From Planctomycetota bacterium (GTDB taxonomy: Bacteria; Planctomycetota; Phycisphaerae; Phycisphaerales; UBA1924), in assembly GCA_020831805.1 (NCBI GenBank), contig JAFIFX010000001.1, positions 310,001 to 374,000 of the forward strand: a stretch of 64,000 nucleotides of DNA. Reading direction: 5' to 3'. The position numbers were made by a program, and so were the translations under genes. The notes under the pieces were generated by a model, which was not told where the DNA came from, did no database searches, and saw nothing but the letters and a program-made list of their open reading frames with translations. Shown one piece after another: positions 12,324-21,420 of this stretch. Within the stretch, counting starts at the first letter, position 1. Each line of letters begins with the position of its first letter.

Positions 12324-14381
12324 TCAGTTCGCTGTCTTGCCGGGCGGGATCGGCACGCCCAGATAGGGCAGCACCCGTTCGGAGATCCGACGGACCACCG
12401 GGCCGGCCACATGGCTGCCGTAGTGCTCCCGACGCGAGATCGGGCCTGGCCCGGGGTCATCGATCACGACCAGGATCACGACCTCGGGGTCATCCGTCGG
12501 GGCCGCGGCCAGGAAGCTCGATGTGTACTGGTTCGTGATGTACCCGCCCGCGCCGATCGGCCGGCGCAGGCCCGGCGGCGTGTTGACGGGGATGTACGCC
12601 GTGCCGGACTTGCCGAACATGGGATACCGGGAGGGCACATCCTGCGGGTTCTTCCGCAGGCGGGCCGCGTCCATCCGATCGACCGTCGCGGCCAGGGGCT
12701 TGCGCACCGCCAGGGCGGACTCCGGGCTGAAGACGCGTTCGACGAAGACCTCTTCCCCGATCACACCGGGACGCGACTCGTCGATGCCCGCGGCGGTCAG
12801 CCGCACGCCGGGCAGCGTGCCCGCGTCGTCATCGCGTCGGGCGAAGACCGAGAACGCCCGGACCATCTGCACCATCGTCGCGCCGACCTCGTAGCCCATC
12901 CCCACGGAGGTCTGGGTGTACTTGGTCCAGTCGCGGGGGCGGGTCACCATGCCCGCGCTCTCGCCGGGTATGCCCAGGTTCGTGGACGAACCGAAGCCCA
13001 GCCCCCGGATCGCCCGCTGGGCCTCCTGGTGCGACAGACGCTCGGTGATCTCGTACATCCCGATGTTGGATGAGAAGGTCAGCACATCGTCCCAGGTCAT
13101 CTCGTCGCGGAAGGTGACATCCTGGATGCGGCGGCCGTACCAGGTCCGCGCCGTGCGGGTCTCGTTCCGCAGCATCTCGCCGGGCTTGAGCCGCCCGAGG
13201 TCATGGGCGGCCGCCCAGATGAAGGTCTTGAAGGTCGAGCCGGGCTCGTAGATCTCCTCGACGCACCGGTTCCGCGCCATCGCCGGCTCGACCCGACGCC
13301 CCGGATCCTCCCGCAGCACACGGAACCGCACCCCCTCGGGCATCCGCTGGCGCGGACGGTCGGAGGTCGGGTCGTGCCACGGGATGTCCACCAGCCCGGG
13401 CACATCACGGATGATGTCCACCATGGCCAGGATCTCACCCGTGTGCGGGTCGAGCACGATGGCCCGGCCGCCGGCGGCATCGGCATCGTCGACGCCGCGG
13501 CCGAGCTCCTCGGCGACCACGCGCTGGATGTGCGCATCAATACTCAGACGAACATCGCGGCCGGGCTCGGCGTCCCGCCACGCCCCGCGCTCCACCCACA
13601 ACGGCCGGCCGCGCGAATCACGCACATACCGCAGCGAGCCGGGGTTGCCCGTCAGCCGCTCGTCGAACCGACGCTCCGCCCCGAGCACCCCGCGTCGCTC
13701 GGTGGCATCCTCGGGAAAGCCGAACTTGCCCACCAGCGGCGCGACCGTGTCGCCCCCGACGATCTCCCGCACCGGCTGGCGTTCGACGAACACCCCGGGA
13801 AGCCGGCGCGCGCGGACGGCGTCGGCCTGCTCGCGGGTGACCACGCCGGTGATCGGCACATACCGGATCAGCCCCCTGGCGCCGGCGTCGACGCCCTCGC
13901 GTGAGCGGATCAGTCCCCGGTCGGCCAGCCACCCGCGTGCGCCGGTGCCCAGGCCGCTGCTCAGACCGCTGCCAAGCCCGGCCTCCGCCGTCGCGGCCGG
14001 GGTTTCGGCCCGCGCCATCCGACGCCGCTCGTTCTCCGCCGCCGCACGCATGAGCCGCAGACCGACCTCGTCGGGTCGCATCCCAAGTTCCTCGGACAGC
14101 GCGACGATCACCTCGTCCGCCCGATCGCCGGCGTGGACCGGGTCGACGATCACACGCCATCCGACCCGGGTGGTGGCCAGCACACGCCCGCGCCGGTCGA
14201 GCAGATCGCCGCGCAGGGGATCGAGACGGGAGCCGCTGGTGCGGGCGTCGATCGCGGCACGCAGGTCATCGCCGGGAAAAGCCTGGAGCTGGATCACACG
14301 CCCGGCGACCGTGGCGAGCGCGAGCACCGCGAGCACGCGCAGGCCCAGTGCGACCCGGTTGGCGCAGCGGTCGGCGTTCAC
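12324..14381 (-). CDS. ftsI: peptidoglycan transpeptidase FtsI (class B penicillin-binding protein)
   Basis: 685 residues. An N-terminal membrane anchor (about 11-33) is followed by the PBP dimerisation region with RGDLLDRRGRVLA (57-70). The transpeptidase domain has all three signatures: the Ser nucleophile in STFK (382-385), SSN (437-439) and KSGTA (591-595). It cross-links septal peptidoglycan in the periplasm. Its start overlaps the stop of the ftsL-like gene by 4 bases, and it is the last gene of rsmH-LysM-ftsL-ftsI. A low-complexity Gly/Ser/Ala/Leu insert lies at about 128-150. Many planctomycetes of the class Planctomycetia lost divisome genes; their retention here fits Phycisphaerae. 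Confidence 0.93.
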   Translation of the reverse strand: MNADRCANRVALGLRVLAVLALATVAGRVIQLQAFPGDDLRAAIDARTSGSRLDPLRGDLLDRRGRVLATTRVGWRVIVDPVHAGDRADEVIVALSEELGMRPDEVGLRLMRAAAENERRRMARAETPAATAEAGLGSGLSSGLGTGARGWLADRGLIRSREGVDAGARGLIRYVPITGVVTREQADAVRARRLPGVFVERQPVREIVGGDTVAPLVGKFGFPEDATERRGVLGAERRFDERLTGNPGSLRYVRDSRGRPLWVERGAWRDAEPGRDVRLSIDAHIQRVVAEELGRGVDDADAAGGRAIVLDPHTGEILAMVDIIRDVPGLVDIPWHDPTSDRPRQRMPEGVRFRVLREDPGRRVEPAMARNRCVEEIYEPGSTFKTFIWAAAHDLGRLKPGEMLRNETRTARTWYGRRIQDVTFRDEMTWDDVLTFSSNIGMYEITERLSHQEAQRAIRGLGFGSSTNLGIPGESAGMVTRPRDWTKYTQTSVGMGYEVGATMVQMVRAFSVFARRDDDAGTLPGVRLTAAGIDESRPGVIGEEVFVERVFSPESALAVRKPLAATVDRMDAARLRKNPQDVPSRYPMFGKSGTAYIPVNTPPGLRRPIGAGGYITNQYTSSFLAAAPTDDPEVVILVVIDDPGPGPISRREHYGSHVAGPVVRRISERVLPYLGVPIPPGKTAN

Positions 14382-14701
14382 GGTCGTGTGCTCCGCCGCG
14401 ATGGGCCGGGACCGAACTCCGGATCGTGAGCCAAGCCGGTCTCCGCCTCGTGCCGCGCTTCGATCGCGGGAACCAGCTCTGGATCGTCCGCGAACCCGGC
14501 CAGCGCCTCGGGGTTGACCCGGCGGGCGACCTCGGCCCGCAGGTCCATGGTGCGCTCGGCGTGGGTCCGCATCCGCAGGCGTGCCTCGGCCGCCTCGTGG
14601 GCCGCCTGCAGACGCGACTGGCGCAACGCGAGCATGCCGACCGCCGACCCGCCCGTGGCGAGCACCAGCACGGCCAGCTTGGCAAACACCGCGGCGCTCA
14701 T
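14378..14701 (-). CDS. ftsL: FtsL-like small division protein
   Basis: 107 residues with a short cytoplasmic end, one membrane segment (about 6-25), and a helical, possibly coiled-coil stretch rich in Ala, Arg and Glu. FtsL proteins are too divergent to recognise by motif, so the call rests on size, topology and position: immediately before ftsI (4-base overlap) and downstream of rsmH, the classical dcw order. It starts two bases after the LysM gene stop. FtsL would recruit FtsI and FtsW to the septum. Confidence 0.6.
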   Translation of the reverse strand: MSAAVFAKLAVLVLATGGSAVGMLALRQSRLQAAHEAAEARLRMRTHAERTMDLRAEVARRVNPEALAGFADDPELVPAIEARHEAETGLAHDPEFGPGPSRRSTRP

Positions 14702-14702
14702 G

Positions 14703-15623
14703 TCACCGCGCCGGGATCTTGAGTGACTGGCCCACGCGGATGTCGTCGGGGTCGGAAAGGTTGTTCAGCTCGACGATGTCCTTCATCCGCCGCACCGTAC
14801 CCAGCAGCTTCTGGCTGATGCTCCCCAGCGAATCGCCCGGCAGGACGACATACTCACGGACCGGGCCGGTCTCGCGGGCGGGCGCGGGCCGGGCCGCGCT
14901 GGACACCGGGGCGGGCGTCGCCTCGGGTGCGATCTTGAGCACCATGCCGATCCGGACCGTCTCGCTGTCGCCCAGCACATCGGCGTTGAGCCGCTGCAAC
15001 TCCCTCCAGCGCTTGCCGTCGCCGAGGTACCGGTCCGCGAGGCGATACAGGCTGTCGCCGGAGACGACCGTGTGGGTCTTCCATCTTTGCGGCGTCGCCC
15101 GGGGGGCCGGCGTGGCCTCGGCGGTCTGCACGCGCGAAGGGCTCGGCTCAGCGATCGGCTTGATCGGGCGGTCCCGGTTGGGATCACGCGATCCGGTCGC
15201 AACGGTGACATCGCGGACCGGCTCGAACATATCACGAACCATCAGCACCGGCGGCTCGGCGTCGCGGATGTGGCCGAGCGTGTCGTCGACCTTGCCCAAC
15301 GCCACCGCGAGGGGGTTCTGACGCGATTCGCTCGGGCCAGGACCCTGCCAGATCTCGATCGGGGCCGGGCGCTCGGCGGCGAGCATCGGCTCGGGCTGCA
15401 TGGCCGTCAGTGGTTCCGGGGCACGCACCGGCGAGCGAGCCAGGGTGGGCAGCGGGTCGCCCGCGCCGGGCAGGTCGGTCACCGGGGCGACCACCGAGCG
15501 GCTGAGCTCAGGCGTATCGAACTCCGTGCCGGCCGCGCCGGAGAGGTGGTCCGAAAGAAGAACCCCGACCAGAAGGATCAGGGTCACGGCGATCATCAGC
15601 GCGAGCTTGCTTTCTCGGGTCAC
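14703..15623 (-). CDS. membrane-anchored protein with two LysM domains
   Basis: 306 residues. It has an N-terminal membrane anchor (about 7-24), a long Pro/Glu/Ala-rich linker, then two LysM peptidoglycan-binding modules: about 183-232 (HTVVSGDSLYRLADRYLGD) and about 258-305 (EYVVLPGDSLGSISQKLLG, ending VGQSLKIPAR). It has no hydrolase domain, so it probably tethers the envelope to peptidoglycan. It lies between rsmH and ftsL, a place where no LysM gene sits in the textbook dcw cluster, so a role in septal wall binding is a reasonable guess. Confidence 0.88.
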   Translation of the reverse strand: MTRESKLALMIAVTLILLVGVLLSDHLSGAAGTEFDTPELSRSVVAPVTDLPGAGDPLPTLARSPVRAPEPLTAMQPEPMLAAERPAPIEIWQGPGPSESRQNPLAVALGKVDDTLGHIRDAEPPVLMVRDMFEPVRDVTVATGSRDPNRDRPIKPIAEPSPSRVQTAEATPAPRATPQRWKTHTVVSGDSLYRLADRYLGDGKRWRELQRLNADVLGDSETVRIGMVLKIAPEATPAPVSSAARPAPARETGPVREYVVLPGDSLGSISQKLLGTVRRMKDIVELNNLSDPDDIRVGQSLKIPAR

Positions 15624-15677
15624 GGCGTCGTCCCTGCACTTGAAGGCCTGTGCCCGCCGAGTCCTTGGCGGGCCGGA

Positions 15678-16640
15678 TCAATCGTTCCCGCCGGCGTCTC
15701 CGCCGTCGAGCCGGATCACCCGCAGTTTCGCCGAACGCGAACGCGGGTTGCGCCGCTGCTCGTCGTCCTCAGGGACGACGGGCTTGCGGGTCACCGCCCT
15801 GGCCCGACCTTCGGCGACGATGCCGGCGAAGGCCTGCTTGACCGGGCGGTCCTCGAGGGAGTGGAAGCTGATCACCGCCACCCGGGCGCCGGGATTCAGC
15901 CAGCACCCGCCCTCGTCCGTCCGACCGGACCAGCGTTCGATCGACCCGAGCAGCGCCTCCAGCGACCCGATCTCATCGTTGGTCGCGATCCGCAACGCCT
16001 GAAAGGTGCGGGTCGCGCCGTCGATGGAGCCGGGGGCACGGGGGACAACCGAGCGGACGATCGATGCCAACCGATCGGTGCTTGAGATCGGCGCTTCGCG
16101 CCGCTCCGCGACAAGTTTTGCCGCAACACGCCGTGCGTGGCGTTCCTCGCCGTAGCGGAAGATCAGATCGGCCAGTTCCCGCTCGTCCAGGGTGTTGACA
16201 AGCTCGCCGGCCGTGACGGGGCCCTCGGGGTCCAGACGCATGTCCAGCGGGCCGGGCCGCTTAAAGCTCAGCCCCCGCTCCGGATCGTCCACCTGCGGGC
16301 TGGCGAAGCCCAGGTCCGCGAGCACCATGTCGGCCCGAACCCCGTGCTGCGCGGCCCAGGACGCCGCCTGGGCGAAGTTGGCCCGGACCGCGTGGACACG
16401 GGCCGACTTCGGGTCGTCCGGGCAGAGCGCCCGACGGACCCGGTCTTCCGCCCGGGCCAGATTCCCCGGGTCCAGATCAAAGAGCACCACCCGCCCGTCC
16501 GAGCCGAGGCGCTCTGCGATCGAGGCGGCATGCCCCCCCAATCCGGCGGTGCAATCGATCAGCGTCTCGCCCGGCCGCGGGGCGAGCAGGTCCAGCACCG
16601 CGTGGTGCAGCACCGGGATGTGGGCGGGGTCGTGGTCCAC
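15678..16640 (-). CDS. rsmH: 16S rRNA (cytosine(1402)-N4)-methyltransferase
   Basis: RsmH (MraW) methylates C1402 in the ribosomal P site using SAM. I start it at GTG 16640, giving 320 residues starting VDHDPAHIPVLHHAVL, the usual first block of the family; upstream in-frame codons are unlike RsmH. SAM-binding motif: LIDCTAGLGGHAASIAERL. Other family blocks are VLADLGFASPQVDD, ERGLSFKRPGPLDMR, ATRTFQALRIATNDE and VISFHSLEDRPVKQAF. It is the first gene of the leftward division/cell-wall block, separated from the LysM gene by 54 bases. The start codon lies 8 bases from a hairpin shared with the divergent gene. Confidence 0.95.
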   Translation of the reverse strand: MDHDPAHIPVLHHAVLDLLAPRPGETLIDCTAGLGGHAASIAERLGSDGRVVLFDLDPGNLARAEDRVRRALCPDDPKSARVHAVRANFAQAASWAAQHGVRADMVLADLGFASPQVDDPERGLSFKRPGPLDMRLDPEGPVTAGELVNTLDERELADLIFRYGEERHARRVAAKLVAERREAPISSTDRLASIVRSVVPRAPGSIDGATRTFQALRIATNDEIGSLEALLGSIERWSGRTDEGGCWLNPGARVAVISFHSLEDRPVKQAFAGIVAEGRARAVTRKPVVPEDDEQRRNPRSRSAKLRVIRLDGGDAGGND

Positions 16641-16648
16641 AGCCCGGA

Positions 16649-16671
16649 GGATACGCGTTCCGGGCGTATCC
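16649..16671. promoter_or_regulatory. inverted repeat between divergent rsmH and DUF2007-type gene
   Basis: GGATACGC (16649-16656) and GCGTATCC (16664-16671) form a perfect 8-bp stem with a 7-base loop. It fills most of the 37-base gap between the two start codons. It may be an operator or an RNA hairpin in one of the leaders. Confidence 0.4.
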
Positions 16672-16677
16672 TCGTCC

Positions 16678-17055
16678 GTGAGCGACCAACGGGTGGTGGT
16701 GACGACCGCCGATCGCAAGAGCGATGTCCAGATGCTGCTGTACGGCTTCCGCCTGCGCGGGATCGACGCGCACGCCCATGACAAGGCCGCCGGATCCGCC
16801 GACCGATGGGCGATCCTGGTTGACCCGGCCCAGGCCGAGCGAGCCCTGGCCTCGGTTGAGTCGGTCTGGGCCGCGATCCTCGATACGGATTCGGCCCGCA
16901 CGCCGGACGGACGCTGTGTGTTCTGCGGCTATGACCTCTCGGGCATCCCCGACACGCCGGGAGGCAACCTGATCTGCCCGGAATGCGGCGTGAATCTGCG
17001 CTCCATCGAGGCCCGCCGGGCCTGGCGCGAGGGCCGACGACCGCGCCAGGGCTGA
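16678..17055 (+). CDS. DUF2007-like protein with C-terminal zinc ribbon
   Basis: 125 residues from GTG 16678. The first 60 residues fit the small DUF2007 fold (putative signal-transducing protein): VVVTTADRKSDVQMLLYGFRLRGIDA followed by WAILVDPAQAERA. The C-terminal half holds two Cys pairs, CVFCGYDLSG and CPECG, which should bind one zinc. It may be a regulatory or adaptor protein; no target is evident. It is divergent from rsmH and 48 bases before the antiporter gene, so it may share a transcript with that gene. Confidence 0.7.
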   Translation: MSDQRVVVTTADRKSDVQMLLYGFRLRGIDAHAHDKAAGSADRWAILVDPAQAERALASVESVWAAILDTDSARTPDGRCVFCGYDLSGIPDTPGGNLICPECGVNLRSIEARRAWREGRRPRQG

Positions 17056-17103
17056 AATGGCGACCAGCTCGGTCCGGGCCGTTCGGGCGGCAACAATGCC
17101 CCC

Positions 17104-18591
17104 GTGACGATGGCGTTGATGGAACCCGGTGCGACCGCTGCGCTGCTTGCCGTGATCGGCGTGCTGCTGGCCGCCTGCGCCATCTTCACGCGGGCTCTGG
17201 ATCGGATCGGCGTGCCCGTGGTCCTGATCTTCCTCGCGATGGGCATGCTCGGCGGCAGCGAGGGCCTGGGCAGAATCGCCTTTGAGGACTACAACATCGC
17301 CTATCGGCTCGGCACGATCGCGTTGATCCTGATCCTCTTCGACGGCGGCCTGAACACCGCGTGGCGTTCGATCCGGCGCAGCGCCGCCCCGTCCGGCCTG
17401 CTGGCCACCTTCGGCGTGGTGGGCACCGCCGGGCTGCTGGCGTTGATCGCGCGCCTGCTCGGCCTGACCTGGACCGAGGCCCTGCTGATCGGCGCGATCG
17501 TGTCGTCGACCGACGCGGCGGCGGTCTTCGCCGTGCTCCGCGGCGGGAGCCTGCGACTGCGCGAACGCGTCCGCGACACCATCGAGGTCGAGTCCTGCCT
17601 CAACGACCCCATGGCGGTCATCCTGACCCTGGGAGTCATCACCGCTGTGCTGACCAGCAGCGCCGCTTCGATGTGGGCCCTGCTCTACCTCGTGCCGGTC
17701 CAGCTCGTGATCGGCGCCATCGTCGGCGTGGGGGTCGGCGTGGTCACGCGGTTCATCCTGACGCACGCCCGGCTGGCCAACGGTGGGCTCTTCCCGGTCA
17801 TCACCATCGCCGGCGCGATGTGCTCGTACGGCCTGGCGACCGTCGTGATGGGCAGCGGTTTTCTGGCGGTCTTCGTGTGCGGCGCGGTGCTCGGCAACGG
17901 GGAGCTGCCCTACAAGCCCGGCCTGCGACGCATCCACGACGCCGCGGCATGGATGAGCCAGGTCTGCATGTTCCTCATGCTGGGCCTGCTGGTCACGCCC
18001 AGCCAGCTCTGGCCCGTCGCCGGCGTGGGTCTGCTGCTGGGCCTCGCGCTGGCGGTGCTGGTGCGGCCGGTGGTGGTCATGCTGCTGCTCGCACCCTTCC
18101 GCTGGAAGCTGCGTGAGTCGGCCTATGTCGGGCTGGTGGGCCTGCGCGGCGCGGTGCCGATCATCCTGGCGACCTTCCCGGTCATGGAAGGCCTGCCCGA
18201 GGGCAACCGGGTCTTCCATGTCGTCTTCTTCATCGTCGTGCTCAGCGCGCTGGTGCCGGGGGCCTCCATCGTGCCCACCGCCAGACGCCTCGGGCTGACC
18301 GTCAAGGGCGGGCAGGCCCCCGCCGCGGCGATCGAGCTCAACTCGCTGCGCCACCTCTCCGGCGATGTCCGCGTCTATCAGATCGACCCGTCTGTGGCCG
18401 CGTGCGACGCCGCACTCGCCGAGATCAGCTTCCCCCCCGGCGCGTCGGCGATCCTCGTGGTGCGGGGCGAGCAACTCATCGCGGCGCGGGGCCCGACCCG
18501 GCTGCGTGCGGGCGACCATGTCTATGTCTTCTGCAAGCCGGAGGACGAGCCGGTCATCGGCCTGTTCTTTGGCGACCCGCTCAACAGCTAA
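17104..18591 (+). CDS. CPA1-type potassium or sodium/proton antiporter with TrkA-C domain (NhaP2/CvrA-like)
   Basis: 495 residues. The first 395 form about 12 membrane helices with the CPA1 blocks LILFDGGL, SSTDAAAVFA and the ion-binding ESCLNDPMAV. A soluble C-terminal TrkA-C-like domain (about 410-490, VRVYQIDPSVAACDAALAEI and GDHVYVFCKPEDE) should sense nucleotides or cations. The overall plan matches K+/H+ antiporter NhaP2 (CvrA), which removes K+ under low osmolarity. The start could be GTG 17104 or ATG 17110. It is followed by a convergent peptidase gene after 47 bases. Confidence 0.9.
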   Translation: MTMALMEPGATAALLAVIGVLLAACAIFTRALDRIGVPVVLIFLAMGMLGGSEGLGRIAFEDYNIAYRLGTIALILILFDGGLNTAWRSIRRSAAPSGLLATFGVVGTAGLLALIARLLGLTWTEALLIGAIVSSTDAAAVFAVLRGGSLRLRERVRDTIEVESCLNDPMAVILTLGVITAVLTSSAASMWALLYLVPVQLVIGAIVGVGVGVVTRFILTHARLANGGLFPVITIAGAMCSYGLATVVMGSGFLAVFVCGAVLGNGELPYKPGLRRIHDAAAWMSQVCMFLMLGLLVTPSQLWPVAGVGLLLGLALAVLVRPVVVMLLLAPFRWKLRESAYVGLVGLRGAVPIILATFPVMEGLPEGNRVFHVVFFIVVLSALVPGASIVPTARRLGLTVKGGQAPAAAIELNSLRHLSGDVRVYQIDPSVAACDAALAEISFPPGASAILVVRGEQLIAARGPTRLRAGDHVYVFCKPEDEPVIGLFFGDPLNS

Positions 18592-18638
18592 GCCCGCCAC
18601 GCCCCCCACCCCCCACCGCTCCCCCGGCAACCCGTGCC

Positions 18639-19793
18639 TCAGACCGGCGCGGGCGCCCCCTGGAGCTGGAATCGCCCGTCCTTGTGGAAGACCTCGCCGT
18701 CGGCCTCGATCGTGCCGCCGCCGTGGGGGCCGGGTCGCAGGTCGCAGACCATGTCCCAGTGCAGGGCCGACTCGTTGCTCGACCCGGACTCGGGGTAGCC
18801 GGCGCCGACCGCGGCGTGGAAGGTGCCGCCGATCTTCTCGTCGAAGAGCGTGTTGCGGCTGAAGTGCTCGATGGCGTAGTTGGTTCCGATGGCGATCTCG
18901 CCGAGGTTGCGGGCGCCCTCGTCCTGGTCGAGCATGGCGAAGAGGAAGTCCTCGTTCTTTCGGGCGCTCGCGTCGACGACCCGCCCGCCCTTGAAGACCA
19001 GGCGGACACCCTCGACCTCGCGCCCGTTGTAGACGGCCGGAAAGGTGTAGTTCACATGCCCGTCGACGCCCTGGGGCCCGCAGAAGACCTCGCCGTCGGG
19101 GAAGTTCTCCGTGCCGGCGCAGTTGATCCAGACGGACCTCGACGGGTCGACATCGACGGTCAGGTCGGTGCCGTCGTGCCCGTCGCCGGCGGGGGCGCGG
19201 AAACGCAGGACGGACTTGGACTGGAGAAACGCACGGACGCGTTCCTGGCGATCGTGGATCTGTTTCCACGCCGCGACGGGATCGGGCAGGTGGAGCAATC
19301 CTGCTTCAAACACGAACCGCTCGTACTGGCCCAATGACATCTCCGCATCCTGGGCCCCGGCCTGGGTGGGGAACAGCGTCCCGCACCAGCGGAGCGAGCC
19401 CTCGGCGCAGCGCTCGAAAAATCGCTTGGTGATCTCGGTGCGCGCGACGCGGGCGTCCGCGACACGCTTGGGGTCAATACCCGAAAGATGCTTCGTGTTG
19501 TTCGTCGCCCAGAAGACAATGCGGGCGTCAATGGTCTCGACCGCGTGCCGGTCCAGCGGCGAGCAGTGGTCCAGTTGGTGCCGCTCGGCGGTCTCCATGA
19601 ACAGGTCCGTCAGGGACTCGCTCGACGCCTTCCAGAACGGGTGAGCCCCCGCCTTGAGCACCCGCTCGTAGACCGCTTCGACCAGCGGCAACCCGACCGG
19701 ATCGGACTCGATCATGACCAGATCACCCCGCCTGATCCGGGTGGAATAGCTCACAAGAACATCGGCGAGTCGATCGAGACGGGGATCACGCAT
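18639..19793 (-). CDS. M29-family aminopeptidase (AmpS/PepS-like)
   Basis: 384 residues from ATG 19793, with AAGGAA 8 bases upstream. Cytosolic metallo-aminopeptidase. Typical blocks are ENFPDGEVFCGP (first metal-binding Glu), NLGEIAIGTN (second Glu), KIGGTFHAAVGAGYPE and ALHWDMVCDL (His and Asp), in the right order and spacing for M29 enzymes such as Thermus aminopeptidase T. There is no signal peptide. It faces the antiporter gene and has a divergent neighbour, the Skp-like gene, 163 bases upstream. Confidence 0.9.
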   Translation of the reverse strand: MRDPRLDRLADVLVSYSTRIRRGDLVMIESDPVGLPLVEAVYERVLKAGAHPFWKASSESLTDLFMETAERHQLDHCSPLDRHAVETIDARIVFWATNNTKHLSGIDPKRVADARVARTEITKRFFERCAEGSLRWCGTLFPTQAGAQDAEMSLGQYERFVFEAGLLHLPDPVAAWKQIHDRQERVRAFLQSKSVLRFRAPAGDGHDGTDLTVDVDPSRSVWINCAGTENFPDGEVFCGPQGVDGHVNYTFPAVYNGREVEGVRLVFKGGRVVDASARKNEDFLFAMLDQDEGARNLGEIAIGTNYAIEHFSRNTLFDEKIGGTFHAAVGAGYPESGSSNESALHWDMVCDLRPGPHGGGTIEADGEVFHKDGRFQLQGAPAPV

Positions 19794-19956
19794 GGGAATT
19801 TCCTTCGAACGGTCCGGACCGCGCGGGCATAGAACAAGGTACAGACCGGGCGGTCGATGCCCGGCGGGGTCAGGCTCGTACAGTATCGAGTTGGCCGGGC
19901 CACAACGAGCCCCGGATAATACCCCAGAAACTTTGCTCTCTTGAGGAGATACCTTC

Positions 19957-20640
19957 ATGGCCCGTTCAATGCAGACCCTGACTCTCGGCGTGGCGATCGG
20001 CGCGGCCGCCTTTGCCGGAGCGACCTTTATCAGCACCGCCGACGCCGATCGCAAGGTCAGCGTGGCCGAATCGGGCATGGGCTTCGTGGATGTCTTCGGC
20101 ATTGTCGACCAGCTCGTGATGGGCCCCGAGCCCACCGCCGCCCGGGTGGCTTTCGAGGCCGAGAGCCAGCAGCAGATCGAGCAGATCCAGAACCGGAACA
20201 TGCAGATCCAAGCGGAGGTCCAGACCGGCGAGGTCGAGGAAGAACGGTTCAACGAGCTGGCCACCGAGTTCCAGCAGAACCAGCAGATCATGCAGAACTT
20301 CTTCCAGGACTACCAGGTGGACATGCAGGCCCTGGTGGCGCGTCAGATCTCCGACGCGTACAAGAAGGTCTACAGCACGGCCCAGGCCGTCGCGGGCGAG
20401 AAGAACATCAGCTTCGTCTTCGCGACCCGGCCCAACTCCGAGCTGCTGCAGACCGATTCGATCACCGGCGTGGCCCAGGAGATCCTGGCGCGGCCCCTGA
20501 TCGCACCGTCCAGCTCGATCGACCTGACCGCCGCGGTCCGTGAGAAGCTCGGCCTGCCCGAGCCGGAGGACATGGACGCCTCGGTGCTCGAGGGCACCGT
20601 GCCGATGGCGCCCGCCACACCCGAGGGCGGCCAGGACTAA
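19957..20640 (+). CDS. exported OmpH/Skp-like coiled-coil protein
   Basis: 227 residues with a GAGGAG site before ATG 19957 and a signal peptide ending about residue 31 (ISTADA). The central 75-145 region is Gln/Glu-rich and helical (QQQIEQIQNRNMQIQAEV), like the tentacle coiled coils of the periplasmic chaperone Skp. An Ala/Val-rich part and a Pro-rich tail follow. A Skp-like role in carrying outer-membrane proteins would fit an LPS-bearing cell, but sequence identity is low. The final 4 bases overlap the convergent lipB stop. Confidence 0.6.
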   Translation: MARSMQTLTLGVAIGAAAFAGATFISTADADRKVSVAESGMGFVDVFGIVDQLVMGPEPTAARVAFEAESQQQIEQIQNRNMQIQAEVQTGEVEEERFNELATEFQQNQQIMQNFFQDYQVDMQALVARQISDAYKKVYSTAQAVAGEKNISFVFATRPNSELLQTDSITGVAQEILARPLIAPSSSIDLTAAVREKLGLPEPEDMDASVLEGTVPMAPATPEGGQD

Positions 20641-21386
20641 TCCCGCATCCCTCCAGGCGGTCCGCTCTGGGGCTCTCTCGTCCCCGGGCGGCCCTGGGAC
20701 AGCAGCACCTCGGCCAGACGGCCTGACAGCACGCGGGCCACCCGCTCGGTGCTCGGGCAGTCATCGCCGAGGAGTTGCCGCATGGAGACCACAGGCCGCC
20801 CCGCCAGGCCGCAGGGGACGATCAACCCGAAGTGGCTCATGTCCGGGTCGACATTGATGGCCAGGCCGTGCATGGCCACCCAGCGCCGCACGCGGACTCC
20901 CATCGCGCAGACCTTGGCGGCGGGCTGATCGGGGCGGTCCACCCAGACGCCGGTGGCCCCGGGATCCCTCCGGGCGGTGATGCCGAAATCGGCCATGGTG
21001 CGGATGACGCTCTCTTCGAGGGCGCGCATGTACTCGTGCAGGCGCAGCCCGAGCCGGTTGAGGTCCACGATGGGGTAGCAGACGAGCTGGCCGGGCCCGT
21101 GGTAGGTCACATCCCCGCCGCGGTCGGTCTCGGCCAGTTCCACGCCGCGTTCGGCAAGGGTTTCCTTCGGGAACAGGACATGCCCGGCAACGCCGGGGCG
21201 GCGCGTCACGGTGATGACCGGATGGTGCTCGGTGAAGATCAGGCGGCCCAGTTGGGCGGAGGATTCTTCCCGGCCGGCGAGCACCTCGGCGTGGTGGCGC
21301 TGCTGGAGTTCGTACGCATCGGCGTACCGCGTCCGGCCGGCGTGGACCAGACCGAACGGGACGCTGAGCGGGTCGTTTTCCGGCAC
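20637..21386 (-). CDS. lipB: octanoyl-[acyl-carrier-protein]:protein N-octanoyltransferase
   Basis: LipB moves octanoate from ACP to lipoyl-domain lysines, which LipA then converts to lipoate. 249 residues with family blocks EHHPVITVTRRPG, RGGDVTYHGPGQLV, KVCAMGVRVRRWVAMHGLAINV and the catalytic Cys in IVPCGL. The conserved Lys is in AAKVCAMG. The C-terminal 25 residues are a disordered Gly/Pro/Arg extension. The natural client within the window is the E2 protein at 872-2218. It is divergent from lpxA by 34 bases. Confidence 0.93.
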   Translation of the reverse strand: MPENDPLSVPFGLVHAGRTRYADAYELQQRHHAEVLAGREESSAQLGRLIFTEHHPVITVTRRPGVAGHVLFPKETLAERGVELAETDRGGDVTYHGPGQLVCYPIVDLNRLGLRLHEYMRALEESVIRTMADFGITARRDPGATGVWVDRPDQPAAKVCAMGVRVRRWVAMHGLAINVDPDMSHFGLIVPCGLAGRPVVSMRQLLGDDCPSTERVARVLSGRLAEVLLSQGRPGTREPQSGPPGGMRD

Positions 21387-21420
21387 GCATGATCGTAGGG
21401 GCCGGTGCTAGCATCGGGCC

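Noticed and set aside
16477-19269. Very long open frame on the minus strand across the antiporter and its neighbours
   Set aside because: It is antisense to the clear antiporter gene, with composition-driven His/Gln/Asp/Arg-rich sequence and no family features; a high-GC shadow.
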